Origin: a virus
IMG/VR virus record: IMGVR_UViG_3300035698_016128
Span: 1 to 64,000 of that record
DNA: 64,000 nucleotides
Reading direction: 5' to 3' (one strand)
Below, in pieces: positions 7,223 to 15,660 of the stretch. The notes below the pieces were generated by a model that had not been told where the DNA came from, made no database searches, and was given only the letters and a program-made list of their open reading frames with translations. Every line of letters starts with the position of its first letter. Within the stretch, counting starts at the first letter, position 1. Position numbers and translations under genes: made by a program.

Positions 7223-7782
7223 TCGCCCCACTCATACCCAAGATATTCAATCACTTCAGGAATATATATCGCCCTGACACGCTCTATCAGTTCAATATCA
7301 TCTCCGTAATATACTCTATAGTCTTTATCCCTGGAATAGACAGTGTTTATATGCGGAAGGGGAGTGGTTGGAATCGAAACTATAGAGCAAATTTTATCAT
7401 AATCTTCCTGTATTGTTTCCATCTTGCCAAGGTAGTTGACCGCCAACTTACCTTCATGCATAAAAAATATACTGTAATCATCCACTCCAGGCTTCCTGTA
7501 CTTGAAGGCATAATCCCTTAATGATAAATCCTGTGGAATTTGCTTTAGCCTCTTAACTGCAAACCAAATGGAAACAAAATGATCCCATGGGTTTCTCACA
7601 AACACAAACTTGAAATAATTATTCCAACATTCAATTCCTAAATATTCCATAGCGACATGAACTGGCATGTGGTCCCAATTGCTCAAACTACAGCCAGAAG
7701 ATTTAAGAGCCACAGCAATGCTCCGCGATGCACACTTGGAATTCCTCAAGAACATAATTTTCTTTTCATGACTGAAGACCAT
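7219..7782 (-). CDS. Sulfotransferase (carbohydrate-type, family 2-like)
   Basis: Predicted to move sulfate from PAPS to a hydroxyl, usually of a sugar. The two PAPS-binding segments are present: KIMFLRNSKCASRSI at residues 8-22 (5'-phosphosulfate loop) and FVRNPWDHFVSIW at 61-73 (3'-phosphate loop, with R63, N64, P65 and S71). The order, spacing and His-containing segment DHMPVHVAM between them fit the Sulfotransfer_2 family. At 187 residues it is shorter than animal relatives but near bacterial ones. It lies one base after the kinase-methyltransferase gene and probably acts on the same product. It would use host PAPS. Confidence 0.85.
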   Translation of the reverse strand: MVFSHEKKIMFLRNSKCASRSIAVALKSSGCSLSNWDHMPVHVAMEYLGIECWNNYFKFVFVRNPWDHFVSIWFAVKRLKQIPQDLSLRDYAFKYRKPGVDDYSIFFMHEGKLAVNYLGKMETIQEDYDKICSIVSIPTTPLPHINTVYSRDKDYRVYYGDDIELIERVRAIYIPEVIEYLGYEWGE

Positions 7783-7783
7783 A

Positions 7784-8875
7784 TTAGCTCCCGTTAATTA
7801 TTGTAATGATTGATCTGGGGATTCCGTCGCCAGCCTGATTAACAGAAGGGGATATTGTATAGTTATAATCTGACAACATATCCTTAAGCTTGGACATTGT
7901 CGGGTAATACTTCTTATCGCCTGTGACGATTTTTTCATTCGTGCCGCTAGGGTGAATGCCAATCTCTATCTTAAGAGCGCCACCCGGTTTTAAAATACTC
8001 ACGAACCTTTTTATCTGCGCCTCTTGGTTGTTTAAATAATGAAATAGGCCCAACATTAAAATATGAGAAAAGAGACCTAGCCCATTTATATCATCATTTA
8101 TGTCCATTGTATAAAATCTTGCACTCTTGCAGAAGTAAATTGAGGTCTGTATTGCATTGGCAATATCAACGATTCTTCCAACATTCTCTATACCAATAGC
8201 CTCAGCGCCCCTTCTATCACATTCAACCGCAAAGAGACCAGTGTTACAGCCAATGTCTAACACATTGCACCCTGTCATGTCTTCTGGCAAGGCTAAGGCC
8301 GCAAGCTTCCTGTTACTTCTGGAAGAAGATTGTCTAGGCAGAAACTCATACTCCTGATACCATACATACGCAGGGACTACTCTCTTTATCGCCTCCTTCT
8401 TAATGATATCCTTGATGGCATCACACAGCCCGTCTAAGCCAATATCTCCAACCTCCGCGACGCTTTCGTTCAGAGTTATCCTAGTCATAAACCCAGGCAA
8501 TTTCTCAACGAAGCACACATTGGAATGCTTGGATAAAATATTTTGGTATTCAGGCTTTGTCCACAGATAGCCTTCCGTTATCACAGAGGAGTATAGATTG
8601 ACAGCAGTTTGAATTTCAGAATCAACAGCCTTATGCATTATCATTTTATCAGCATGAGGTAGCTCGTTAAGTATCGCCCCCAAATGCGAGTTATAGTTCT
8701 CACCATATCTCTCTCCAAGCACAATTAATCCCTTTCGGATAGCCTGCACTTGAACCCAATCAGTTTCGATGAGAATGGAATTCGGAAGAACACCGTTTAG
8801 ATGCTTAGACAATGTAGTCTTGCCAGCATTAGAAGCGCCCTTGACTACGATTAAATTATAAATATTCTTCTGCAT
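7784..8875 (-). CDS. Fusion of P-loop kinase and SAM-dependent methyltransferase
   Basis: Two enzyme domains in one 363-residue chain. Residues 1-165: a small-molecule kinase-like P-loop fold with Walker A GASNAGKTT (13-21), an early ETDW and a VITEGYLW strand typical of sugar or nucleoside kinases. Residues 170-363: a Rossmann methyltransferase with motif I VLDIGCNTGLF (205-215) and an acidic IGIE after the second strand; the lead-in (WYQEYEFLP, then a Ser/Arg-rich linker) recalls CmoB/DUF1698 proteins. The fusion suggests that phosphorylation and methylation act in one pathway. Neighbours point to glycan or small-molecule decoration; DNA or RNA modification remains possible. Confidence 0.82.
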   Translation of the reverse strand: MQKNIYNLIVVKGASNAGKTTLSKHLNGVLPNSILIETDWVQVQAIRKGLIVLGERYGENYNSHLGAILNELPHADKMIMHKAVDSEIQTAVNLYSSVITEGYLWTKPEYQNILSKHSNVCFVEKLPGFMTRITLNESVAEVGDIGLDGLCDAIKDIIKKEAIKRVVPAYVWYQEYEFLPRQSSSRSNRKLAALALPEDMTGCNVLDIGCNTGLFAVECDRRGAEAIGIENVGRIVDIANAIQTSIYFCKSARFYTMDINDDINGLGLFSHILMLGLFHYLNNQEAQIKRFVSILKPGGALKIEIGIHPSGTNEKIVTGDKKYYPTMSKLKDMLSDYNYTISPSVNQAGDGIPRSIITIINGS

Positions 8876-8883
8876 TGTTTCCC

Positions 8884-10467
8884 CTAGCGTATTAAGGTGT
8901 GTTCAATTAGGTCTTTCCAAAACCTGCTATTCTTATATACATCAATGTGTTCATCATAATATTGTAAGTATCTTTTATGGCTAATGGTTGACAACATATA
9001 ATGTGCTATCGCTTGCCATGGGTAGCTTCGAATAACGTTTTGAAAATATTCTTCAGCAACATCTAGCTTGCCCATTCTCACATTTGCATTTTCTATAAAA
9101 TTAACCATGATGTTCATGTAGTATGCGTACTCTTCTATCTCCACAGGGTTAATACCCGGAGCCCGTATGTTGCACCGAGATGCCACATGGTCAGAGTAAC
9201 TATCATCCACAAAGTAATCGTTCTCCTTACATATTTCAAAAAGCCTACTTCCTGCAATTGGTATCGCTATGAATATGTATGCCCAATCAATATTCAGTTC
9301 AATTAAAAAATTAAGAGTCTCAGTTCTATGCTCATCGAGTTCTCCTGGAATCCCAATCACAATGAATACATGGATTCTCATTTTATATTTTCTTAATATT
9401 GAAACCACTTCTTTTATCTTCCTGGTAGTCAACGGCTTATCAATGACCTTTCTCAAAACATGATCTGAGCCAGACTCGATGGCAAGCACAACCACCTTAA
9501 CCCCTGCATCACTTAGTGCCATAGCGATATCATCATCTATCTTATACGCAGCAAGTCCGTTTGGAAATTCAACATGAATGCCTTTCTCTTTTATTAACTG
9601 CAATATCCTTATAGCTCTTTCTTTATTATATAGGAAATGATCATCTTCAACAATCAACAGGGTCATACCATAGTTGGTAATATAGTGATCTATTGTTTCG
9701 GCAACACGCTCGAACGACATCATTCTGACCTTCTTGCCATGGAGCCTACCGTTGGCGCAGAATACACAGTTGAAGGGACACCCCCTTGATGTGTGTATGC
9801 TCACTTCGACCTTCTTGATTGATGGGTCTTTCTCTATATAAGATCTTCCATTGTATTTTCTTATATTTATATATGAAAAATCTATTAATGGGATATCATC
9901 AATCTCATATACCATATCGTATTGGGGAATTTGTTCCTGAGCCAACGACGCCTTGGTTATCCATGCAGGACTGATAGAGGGCAGGTCTTCTATTTCAACA
10001 TCTGCCTTAAGCATCTTCCGTACTGGCATCTCGCCTTCCCCAAAACATATTGCATCAATGTCAGGGTACTCTTCAAATAACTCTTTATATAGATTTGTTG
10101 CCAACCCACCACCAACAATAATTGGAACATCAAAATATTTCTTTATCCTACTGACCATACTCATGTGGGGGAAGCTAGTATTGAACAGAGCAGATATGCA
10201 TACGTAATCAGGTTCGAACATCAACATAGCCATTACAATAGAATCAAAGACTACGCCATGCAGAGTTCCACAATGTAGATTTTCAAGGATTATCTTATTA
10301 CAATCAAAAATTTCAAACTCGCACGAATCACTCTTGCCCACATACGATATTACTGATAACGCACCATATGGCGGAGTGAGGAAATACTTCTTTTGGCCAG
10401 GACCCTTTGGCACATAGCTATCAAAGGAGCCATGAGGTGGGATTATAAATAGAATTTTTTTAGCCAA
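8884..10467 (-). CDS. B12-binding-domain radical SAM enzyme
   Basis: 527 residues. The first 150 form a Rossmann-like cobalamin-binding domain (starts KKILFIIPPHG; VPIIVGGGLAT and ICFGEGE near 115-145). The radical SAM core follows, with SRGCPFNCVFC giving C230, C234 and C237, and later conserved elements (IESGSDHVLRKV, IGIPGE). Such class B enzymes methylate unreactive carbons or rearrange rings, many in sugar, lipid or natural-product synthesis. The last 80 residues look like a helical repeat (LDVAEEYFQNVI). All cluster cysteines are present. A second, broken relative lies at 16411-17340. Confidence 0.9.
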   Translation of the reverse strand: MAKKILFIIPPHGSFDSYVPKGPGQKKYFLTPPYGALSVISYVGKSDSCEFEIFDCNKIILENLHCGTLHGVVFDSIVMAMLMFEPDYVCISALFNTSFPHMSMVSRIKKYFDVPIIVGGGLATNLYKELFEEYPDIDAICFGEGEMPVRKMLKADVEIEDLPSISPAWITKASLAQEQIPQYDMVYEIDDIPLIDFSYINIRKYNGRSYIEKDPSIKKVEVSIHTSRGCPFNCVFCANGRLHGKKVRMMSFERVAETIDHYITNYGMTLLIVEDDHFLYNKERAIRILQLIKEKGIHVEFPNGLAAYKIDDDIAMALSDAGVKVVVLAIESGSDHVLRKVIDKPLTTRKIKEVVSILRKYKMRIHVFIVIGIPGELDEHRTETLNFLIELNIDWAYIFIAIPIAGSRLFEICKENDYFVDDSYSDHVASRCNIRAPGINPVEIEEYAYYMNIMVNFIENANVRMGKLDVAEEYFQNVIRSYPWQAIAHYMLSTISHKRYLQYYDEHIDVYKNSRFWKDLIEHTLIR

Positions 10468-11737
10468 GGAGACTCACCCACCCTTTCAGTAATTTATCAT
10501 CTGGAAAATAACTTAGGTACTGCCGGGGACTGCCCTTGCTATGCGAACGCCATTGCAAATTTGAATTAAATAACTCTACTATATCATCATCTTTGTTTTT
10601 TTCAAATACCTTACCGTAATCGCCCAGTGATTCAATAAAAATCTTATAACCACATTCCTTATTATTGTCTAATGCCTTCCAACTTCGCTTTCGTTTTTGC
10701 CCAAGCATTAAGTTATGAAATGTGCTGTTCCAAGAAGAAATCATCTTGCCTGTATCATACAGCCTGATAATATACTTCTGCATTAACTCAATTATACTTG
10801 GTATCTTACTCTTCTCCTTATAAAGAAATTCGATATTGTGTACGTATTCCTCTTCGTTGTTACAAACAAACCTAACCAAACTTTGGAATAGTATATACTC
10901 TTCTGCCGGATTCTTCATGACAATCGGAATGATCCCTGCGGCTATTGCCTCACCCAATACCTGTTCGCAGGTTCCAAAATGATTTGGATTAAGTGGGTAG
11001 CCAAACACATCAATGATTGCAAGGTATGATTTAATATCTTTTATTACACCAGTGAATTCAAACTTAGATTCAAGCCCACGCTCTCTTACTTGTTGTTTAA
11101 TCTTCTCAGCATCACACCCGCCACCTATTATAATAAATTTAACATCCGGTATATTAATCTTGCTACAGATATCAATAAAATTTGGATGTAACTTTGAGTA
11201 ATCCAAAGTCCCTATACAACCAATATTAAACCCATCATGCGAAACTGGCTTTACATCAAGATACTCATCAACATTGCCAGTAGTCCATATTTGCCCCAAC
11301 CTTCCCTTTAACCTTTCCGGTAGCCCTATTATCTCTTTAGCCTTAAGGCTTATGGGCGAAGCAAAAACAAACATATCTGAAAACTCTATAAGCTTCTCAG
11401 AGAATACATATGGGGCATTCAGCCCAGACACGTGAGACCAAAAACACATGCGGCACTCTGGTATATCCGCAGTGGTAAGGAATTTGAATAATAGAGGATG
11501 ATTCCAAAAATGAATAATGACTATATCAGAATTTTTTATATGCTTATATATGCCAGAATAATTGTCGTTCATATTCTCATGAACTATCTTAGAATCATAC
11601 TCTTCATAATAATTATAATTCAGACACAAAATAGTATGCATATTTGTGTCATCCTTATTAATCCAATTCATTAGAACAGTGCCTATGCCACCGCCAAGAT
11701 GAACAGTAATGTGCAAAACCTTATTCGCACGTTGCAT
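10460..11737 (-). CDS. Glycosyltransferase, GT-B fold, GT4-like
   Basis: Predicted to transfer a sugar from a nucleotide donor. The N-terminal half has the glycine-rich GGGIGTVLMNW loop and a helix-strand pattern (VIIHFWNH); the C-terminal half has GCIGTLDYSK, IIIGGGCDAEKIK and the donor-binding CEQVLGEAIAAGIIPIV, which matches the E-x7-E region of GT4 enzymes. The final 110 residues are less conserved. Its start overlaps the FkbM gene by 17 bases and its end overlaps the B12 radical SAM gene by 8. Donor and acceptor cannot be told. Confidence 0.85.
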   Translation of the reverse strand: MQRANKVLHITVHLGGGIGTVLMNWINKDDTNMHTILCLNYNYYEEYDSKIVHENMNDNYSGIYKHIKNSDIVIIHFWNHPLLFKFLTTADIPECRMCFWSHVSGLNAPYVFSEKLIEFSDMFVFASPISLKAKEIIGLPERLKGRLGQIWTTGNVDEYLDVKPVSHDGFNIGCIGTLDYSKLHPNFIDICSKINIPDVKFIIIGGGCDAEKIKQQVRERGLESKFEFTGVIKDIKSYLAIIDVFGYPLNPNHFGTCEQVLGEAIAAGIIPIVMKNPAEEYILFQSLVRFVCNNEEEYVHNIEFLYKEKSKIPSIIELMQKYIIRLYDTGKMISSWNSTFHNLMLGQKRKRSWKALDNNKECGYKIFIESLGDYGKVFEKNKDDDIVELFNSNLQWRSHSKGSPRQYLSYFPDDKLLKGWVSLLG

Positions 11738-12434
11738 GTAAGTCCACCCATCCCAGAGCTAATTCCTGATTGTCAATTCCCTTCAACTCTTTATATTTCA
11801 TGTAACGTGTGAGCGCCTCGTCAATGCCCAACCATTTGTCAGCAGGAAGGTAAACGCCAAATGGCCCCGAAGAGAACTTGGTGAACATAAAGTCTGTGCC
11901 TTTACATCTGTCCTCATGCATAGCCTGATTCACTAACTGAAAACGATTATAACCAGCCACATGAAGGTAGCTGAATATCTCATAGTAATCAAAGCGGGAT
12001 AACTCGAATGATACAAACTTTGGTCGAAAACTTTTAATATCGGCGAGCAATTGTTTGGCAACTATTATATCGTTGCCCTCTATGTCCACCTTCATATAGT
12101 ATGGTTCGCCAAAACGATATAATTCCTTCAGGGATATCGCCCGGATTAACACTTCGATTGCCGTACTGCCATCCCATGTAACTTTGTTTTTTATGCAACT
12201 GCTCCAATCTGTATTTTGAGGGTGAATGTAAAATGCCACATGCCCTTGGTTATTGGAAATTGCGTTGTTCAATAGCACGAGCCTTTCACTCAATATCTCT
12301 TTTGCGAACCTTATCCTTCCAAAATTTGCGAGATTAGGATTTGCCTCAACAGCAATTACCTTAAATCCCTTATGAAGATAATACGCAGTGTCATCGCCGT
12401 TATGGAACCCTAAATCAAAAATATATTCGCTCAT
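11721..12434 (-). CDS. FkbM-family methyltransferase
   Basis: SAM-dependent methyltransferase, usually acting on hydroxyls of sugars or natural products. Motif I is FDLGFHNGDDT at 6-16, the acidic end of strand 2 is VEANP (29-33), and the family hallmark KVDIEGND is at 115-122 with D117 and E119. The last 60 residues extend past the core. It starts in an ATGA overlap with the preceding gene. FkbM proteins are common in capsule, O-antigen and glycosylation loci, which fits the neighbours. Confidence 0.87.
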   Translation of the reverse strand: MSEYIFDLGFHNGDDTAYYLHKGFKVIAVEANPNLANFGRIRFAKEILSERLVLLNNAISNNQGHVAFYIHPQNTDWSSCIKNKVTWDGSTAIEVLIRAISLKELYRFGEPYYMKVDIEGNDIIVAKQLLADIKSFRPKFVSFELSRFDYYEIFSYLHVAGYNRFQLVNQAMHEDRCKGTDFMFTKFSSGPFGVYLPADKWLGIDEALTRYMKYKELKGIDNQELALGWVDLHATCE

Positions 12435-13381
12435 ATATTCAACACCGCCCCTCTGAAACCAATATTTAAAAGCTTTTCCCTGAGTACATTCTTGTGCGCC
12501 ATTGCCGTTATGACCACAGTGGCACTATCGTCAAGCGATGCAAGCACACTCTCATCGTTAACCTTCAACCCATTTACCGTAAGCGTTTGCTTATAAGGAT
12601 TATTATCAACTAAAATCTTATTTGGGAAATCAGAAAATAATTTATTAATAAACATAAACTCTCTTCCAATTCCCCAAAAACATACCTGCCTATCTTTTGA
12701 TAAAGTGTTGACTGCCTTCTCTATCTTACGAACCCCATGATCCAAATACCATTTGATGCTATTTCTGAGCCGAAAATATTTACGATCAATGGCTGGTAAT
12801 TTACAATCGGTATTTCTCTGTAGCAACACAGTCATAACAGGCATCTGCATTGCCTCGCTCATGATGGGCATGCTCCCGCCCTGCTCAACCTTCACCATCC
12901 CAAAACCATTCAGCCTCGCAAGGTACAATAGATGAAGTAAATCAAAGTGATGAATATGCTCTCTTATTATTACCCAATATGGTTTGAAGAAATCGTACTC
13001 AATATACCTTGAGGCATCAGGTGCGCCTATGCAGACATATTCATTGTCCTTATTGAAGAATGTTTCCAAAACATCTGAATGCTCAATCATCTGGTCAAAC
13101 ACACCTACTGATTTAGAATTTCCAATGAAATTTTTTATCTGCTCCTCTCTGACATGATCCATTCTCTTCTCAGAGGCATTCTGATTACAACTGGTATACT
13201 CATGCAGATAATATTCTTGAAGCTCATTGAGTTCTTCATTTATGAGATCATTAAATACATGCCCGCAGCGATCGCAACATACCAACCGCACCACATTGTA
13301 CAATAGTGAACCGTCAAACCTATCGCATGGTATCACGCATATGGTAGTAATGCTCTTTTCCTTGCATATTGGACAATTCAT
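12431..13381 (-). CDS. C-methyltransferase relative lacking most of the SAM domain
   Basis: 316 residues from ATG 13381 (preceded by GGAGAAA and in an ATGA overlap; an earlier in-frame start would lie inside the upstream gene). The N-terminus is a zinc domain (CPIC at 3-6; CCDRC at 35-39) as in sugar C-methyltransferases. The C-terminus has the second Rossmann-like domain (CFWGIGREFMFINKLF, then LVDNNPYKQ). EHIHHFDLLHLL also matches the family. The central SAM-binding part (a VLEIGxGxG loop) is missing, and the protein is about 90 residues shorter than usual. It may be inactive as a methyltransferase, or work as a sugar-binding or isomerase-like remnant. Confidence 0.7.
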   Translation of the reverse strand: MNCPICKEKSITTICVIPCDRFDGSLLYNVVRLVCCDRCGHVFNDLINEELNELQEYYLHEYTSCNQNASEKRMDHVREEQIKNFIGNSKSVGVFDQMIEHSDVLETFFNKDNEYVCIGAPDASRYIEYDFFKPYWVIIREHIHHFDLLHLLYLARLNGFGMVKVEQGGSMPIMSEAMQMPVMTVLLQRNTDCKLPAIDRKYFRLRNSIKWYLDHGVRKIEKAVNTLSKDRQVCFWGIGREFMFINKLFSDFPNKILVDNNPYKQTLTVNGLKVNDESVLASLDDSATVVITAMAHKNVLREKLLNIGFRGAVLNI

Positions 13382-14346
13382 ATTTTCTCCAGAAGTCTTC
13401 CTGCAAGGGCATCTATATTCTCGGGTTGACCAGCAACTAACTGATTGCAACTCGAACACGGATTAAGAAGGTACCTGTTCCCAGCAAGCATCACTCGGCG
13501 CATACGCCTGAAGCGTTCGCTATTCCATACTTCCTTGACGCTCTTGCCAAGCACGTCCCCAATAACAAGCTTCCTGTTCCAATCAAGAAAACAGGCGCTC
13601 ACCTTGCCGTCGTGATTTATGCAGAAGGAGTAGAATATATAAGGACATACGTCTACACTTGTAAGCGGTTGCCCATACACTCCAACATCAGAATTAACTT
13701 TCACATCGTTCATCTCAAAATCATTCCAGCAATTCATGACATGCTCTATCGCAATGCCATCGGAAATAGGTTTGAATATATGAATGAACTTCTGCTGGTC
13801 TTCTTCGGAAATGACATCGCCATTTATCTTAATAAATATAGTACAATTCCCTCGGTTCTCGTAGAGATGCTGTATGTTATCCACATAACGCTGAAAATCA
13901 ATTGTAACGCCACTGAAGCGCTTGTACTGGTCAGCGGTCACCCCGTTGACGGAAACGTTAATACGGTCTATTCCTGCCCCTATCAGGTCCATATTTAACA
14001 CAGGGTTGAACAAACTTCCGTTCGTGGTGGTGTCAATGTCATCGGCCACACCTTTATCCTTAGCCTCCTTCACCATATCTGCAAAGCGGGGATTGAGAAG
14101 AGGCTCGCCAAAGGCATAAAGCCTCAGCGTTTTAATTGGAGTATCAAACTCTTGTATATCGCGCATGATCTTCTGATACAGCCGCCACTCCATGATACCC
14201 TTGCTCGGCATCTTCTTACCAAACTGAAAGCAGAACTTACACTTGAAGTTGCATACAGAGGCAGGGTCCACATTTATTACAAACGGGGTAGCCAACGGCA
14301 ACGCAGGACCAAGCGGCACTTTGCCTTCTTCGCGTATTCTTTTCAT
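13378..14346 (-). CDS. Radical SAM/SPASM enzyme
   Basis: 322 residues from an ATG that overlaps the previous stop as ATGA. The cluster motif CNFKCKFC gives C32, C36 and C39; AFGEP is the SAM-contact motif. The C-terminal segment has the SPASM pattern: CPYIFYSFC, then GKVSACFLDW, a WNSERF helix and a final PCSSC. SPASM enzymes hold extra iron-sulfur clusters and act on peptides or on sugars/cyclitols (BtrN is an example of the latter type of chemistry). Location among glycosyltransferases favours a sugar substrate, by inference. The gene runs directly into the broken C-methyltransferase gene. Confidence 0.9.
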   Translation of the reverse strand: MKRIREEGKVPLGPALPLATPFVINVDPASVCNFKCKFCFQFGKKMPSKGIMEWRLYQKIMRDIQEFDTPIKTLRLYAFGEPLLNPRFADMVKEAKDKGVADDIDTTTNGSLFNPVLNMDLIGAGIDRINVSVNGVTADQYKRFSGVTIDFQRYVDNIQHLYENRGNCTIFIKINGDVISEEDQQKFIHIFKPISDGIAIEHVMNCWNDFEMNDVKVNSDVGVYGQPLTSVDVCPYIFYSFCINHDGKVSACFLDWNRKLVIGDVLGKSVKEVWNSERFRRMRRVMLAGNRYLLNPCSSCNQLVAGQPENIDALAGRLLEKI

Positions 14347-14993
14347 ATTATTTCTGGTAACTCCCAATTGGGCTTCAGGAAGGCTTCTTTTTTATTGTAC
14401 CTGCCGGGTTGAAAGAAGTTACCGAATATAAATAAATCAGGAAGTAAGACTATATCATCAGGGAATTGCCCCCTCAACCTGACAGCATAACGACCATCAT
14501 CCCATTTATGATTATTGCCAAATCTATTTTGTTTTAAAATTTCTCCTTTCACAATATACATTCCCATTCCAATATTACATACTCGAACATCTTCAATAGA
14601 AGAGATTCGTATTGGCGTCCACGGATGCGGTTCCGAATCGTCACCAGTCGGAATGCTATCGCCTCTGTAAACAGAGAACATTATTATTTTGGCAGTCTGC
14701 TCTCTTATTACATCGAAGAATTCTGGCTCATACATATCATCATCACCCATGAAACCATAATAATCATCATCAATGATTTCTTGGGTATCAGCAAAATCAT
14801 CTATTTTTTTATAGCACATGTCCGTAGGCAATAATTCATCAGTACGAACAGGGTGTATCCAATCTCTATCAAAGCGTGCTTCTGAATCGTGCCCTATGAC
14901 AGGATGCCACTCGATACCCATGGGCTCCAAATAATGAATTAGAGTCGGTATAAGATGCGTTCTAAAGAACGGAGTGATTATGTGTATTTTCAT
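14343..14993 (-). CDS. Glycosyltransferase-like protein, GT-A type, copy 2 of a tandem pair
   Basis: 216 residues starting MKIHIITPFFRTHL, with GDDDMYEP around residues 83-90 as the likely metal/nucleotide-binding DXD region after YYGFM. Start chosen at ATG 14993 because the frame upstream of it is short and poor and AGGAAA lies before it. It is strongly similar along its whole length to the next upstream gene (15005-15658): same opening, same DRDWIHP, LLPTDMCY, DDFADTQEII and final FLKPNWELP. A GT2-like donor fold is inferred from motif order and not proven. Confidence 0.75.
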   Translation of the reverse strand: MKIHIITPFFRTHLIPTLIHYLEPMGIEWHPVIGHDSEARFDRDWIHPVRTDELLPTDMCYKKIDDFADTQEIIDDDYYGFMGDDDMYEPEFFDVIREQTAKIIMFSVYRGDSIPTGDDSEPHPWTPIRISSIEDVRVCNIGMGMYIVKGEILKQNRFGNNHKWDDGRYAVRLRGQFPDDIVLLPDLFIFGNFFQPGRYNKKEAFLKPNWELPEII

Positions 14994-15004
14994 ATGATAG
15001 TTTC

Positions 15005-15658
15005 CTAACCTATGATTTGTGGCAATTCCCATGTGGGTTTTAAAAATGCTTCCTTGTTGGTAAATCTTCCTAATTGAAAATAATTAAAAAATGAATACAT
15101 ATCTGGTAAAAGATGTATTTCATTTGGATATGTATTTCTCAGGCGCTCTATATAATGCCCATCGTTACAGGTTGCCGAATTACCGAATCTATGCTTTTTA
15201 AAAATCTCACCTTTGATTATATATTGCGATAAATGAATGTGGCCTGTTCGTATATCTTTTAATCCACTAATCTTAAGAGTGGAGCATGGGTGCTTCGTAG
15301 GCGCATTATCTCTTGGAACGCTATCGCCTCTGTACAATGAGCAAACAATTATCTTGGCAGTCTGTTCTCTTATTACATCAAAAAATCCTGGCTCATACAT
15401 ATCATCGTCACACATAAAGCAATAGTAATCGCCGTCAATGATTTCCTGAGTGTCGGCAAAATCATTAATTTTACGATAGCACATGTCCGTAGGCAATAAT
15501 TCAATAACCTTAACCGGGTGAATCCAATCTCTATCGAATGGAATATCTTCCTTCGGCGCAACTACGGGGTGCCACTCGATACCCATAGGTTCTAAATGTT
15601 GAATAAGGGTATTCACCAAGTGTGTCCTGTAGAAAGGAGTGATTATGTGAATCTTCAT
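15005..15658 (-). CDS. Glycosyltransferase-like protein, GT-A type, copy 1 of a tandem pair
   Basis: 217 residues; paralogue of the gene that follows it. Shared blocks are DRDWIHPV, ELLPTDMCYRKI, DFADTQEII, CDDDMYEP, FDVIREQTAKII, YRGDS and KEAFLKPTWELP. Differences concentrate in residues 33-45 and 120-165, the regions expected to touch the acceptor or sugar, so the two may use different substrates. The gap between the copies is 11 bases, and two bases separate this gene from the GT2 gene upstream. Confidence 0.75.
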   Translation of the reverse strand: MKIHIITPFYRTHLVNTLIQHLEPMGIEWHPVVAPKEDIPFDRDWIHPVKVIELLPTDMCYRKINDFADTQEIIDGDYYCFMCDDDMYEPGFFDVIREQTAKIIVCSLYRGDSVPRDNAPTKHPCSTLKISGLKDIRTGHIHLSQYIIKGEIFKKHRFGNSATCNDGHYIERLRNTYPNEIHLLPDMYSFFNYFQLGRFTNKEAFLKPTWELPQIIG

Positions 15659-15660
15659 TA

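Noticed and set aside
13382-13459. Upstream extension of the partial C-methyltransferase
   Set aside because: It overlaps the SPASM gene by 80 bases; the ATG at 13381 has both a ribosome site and an ATGA overlap.
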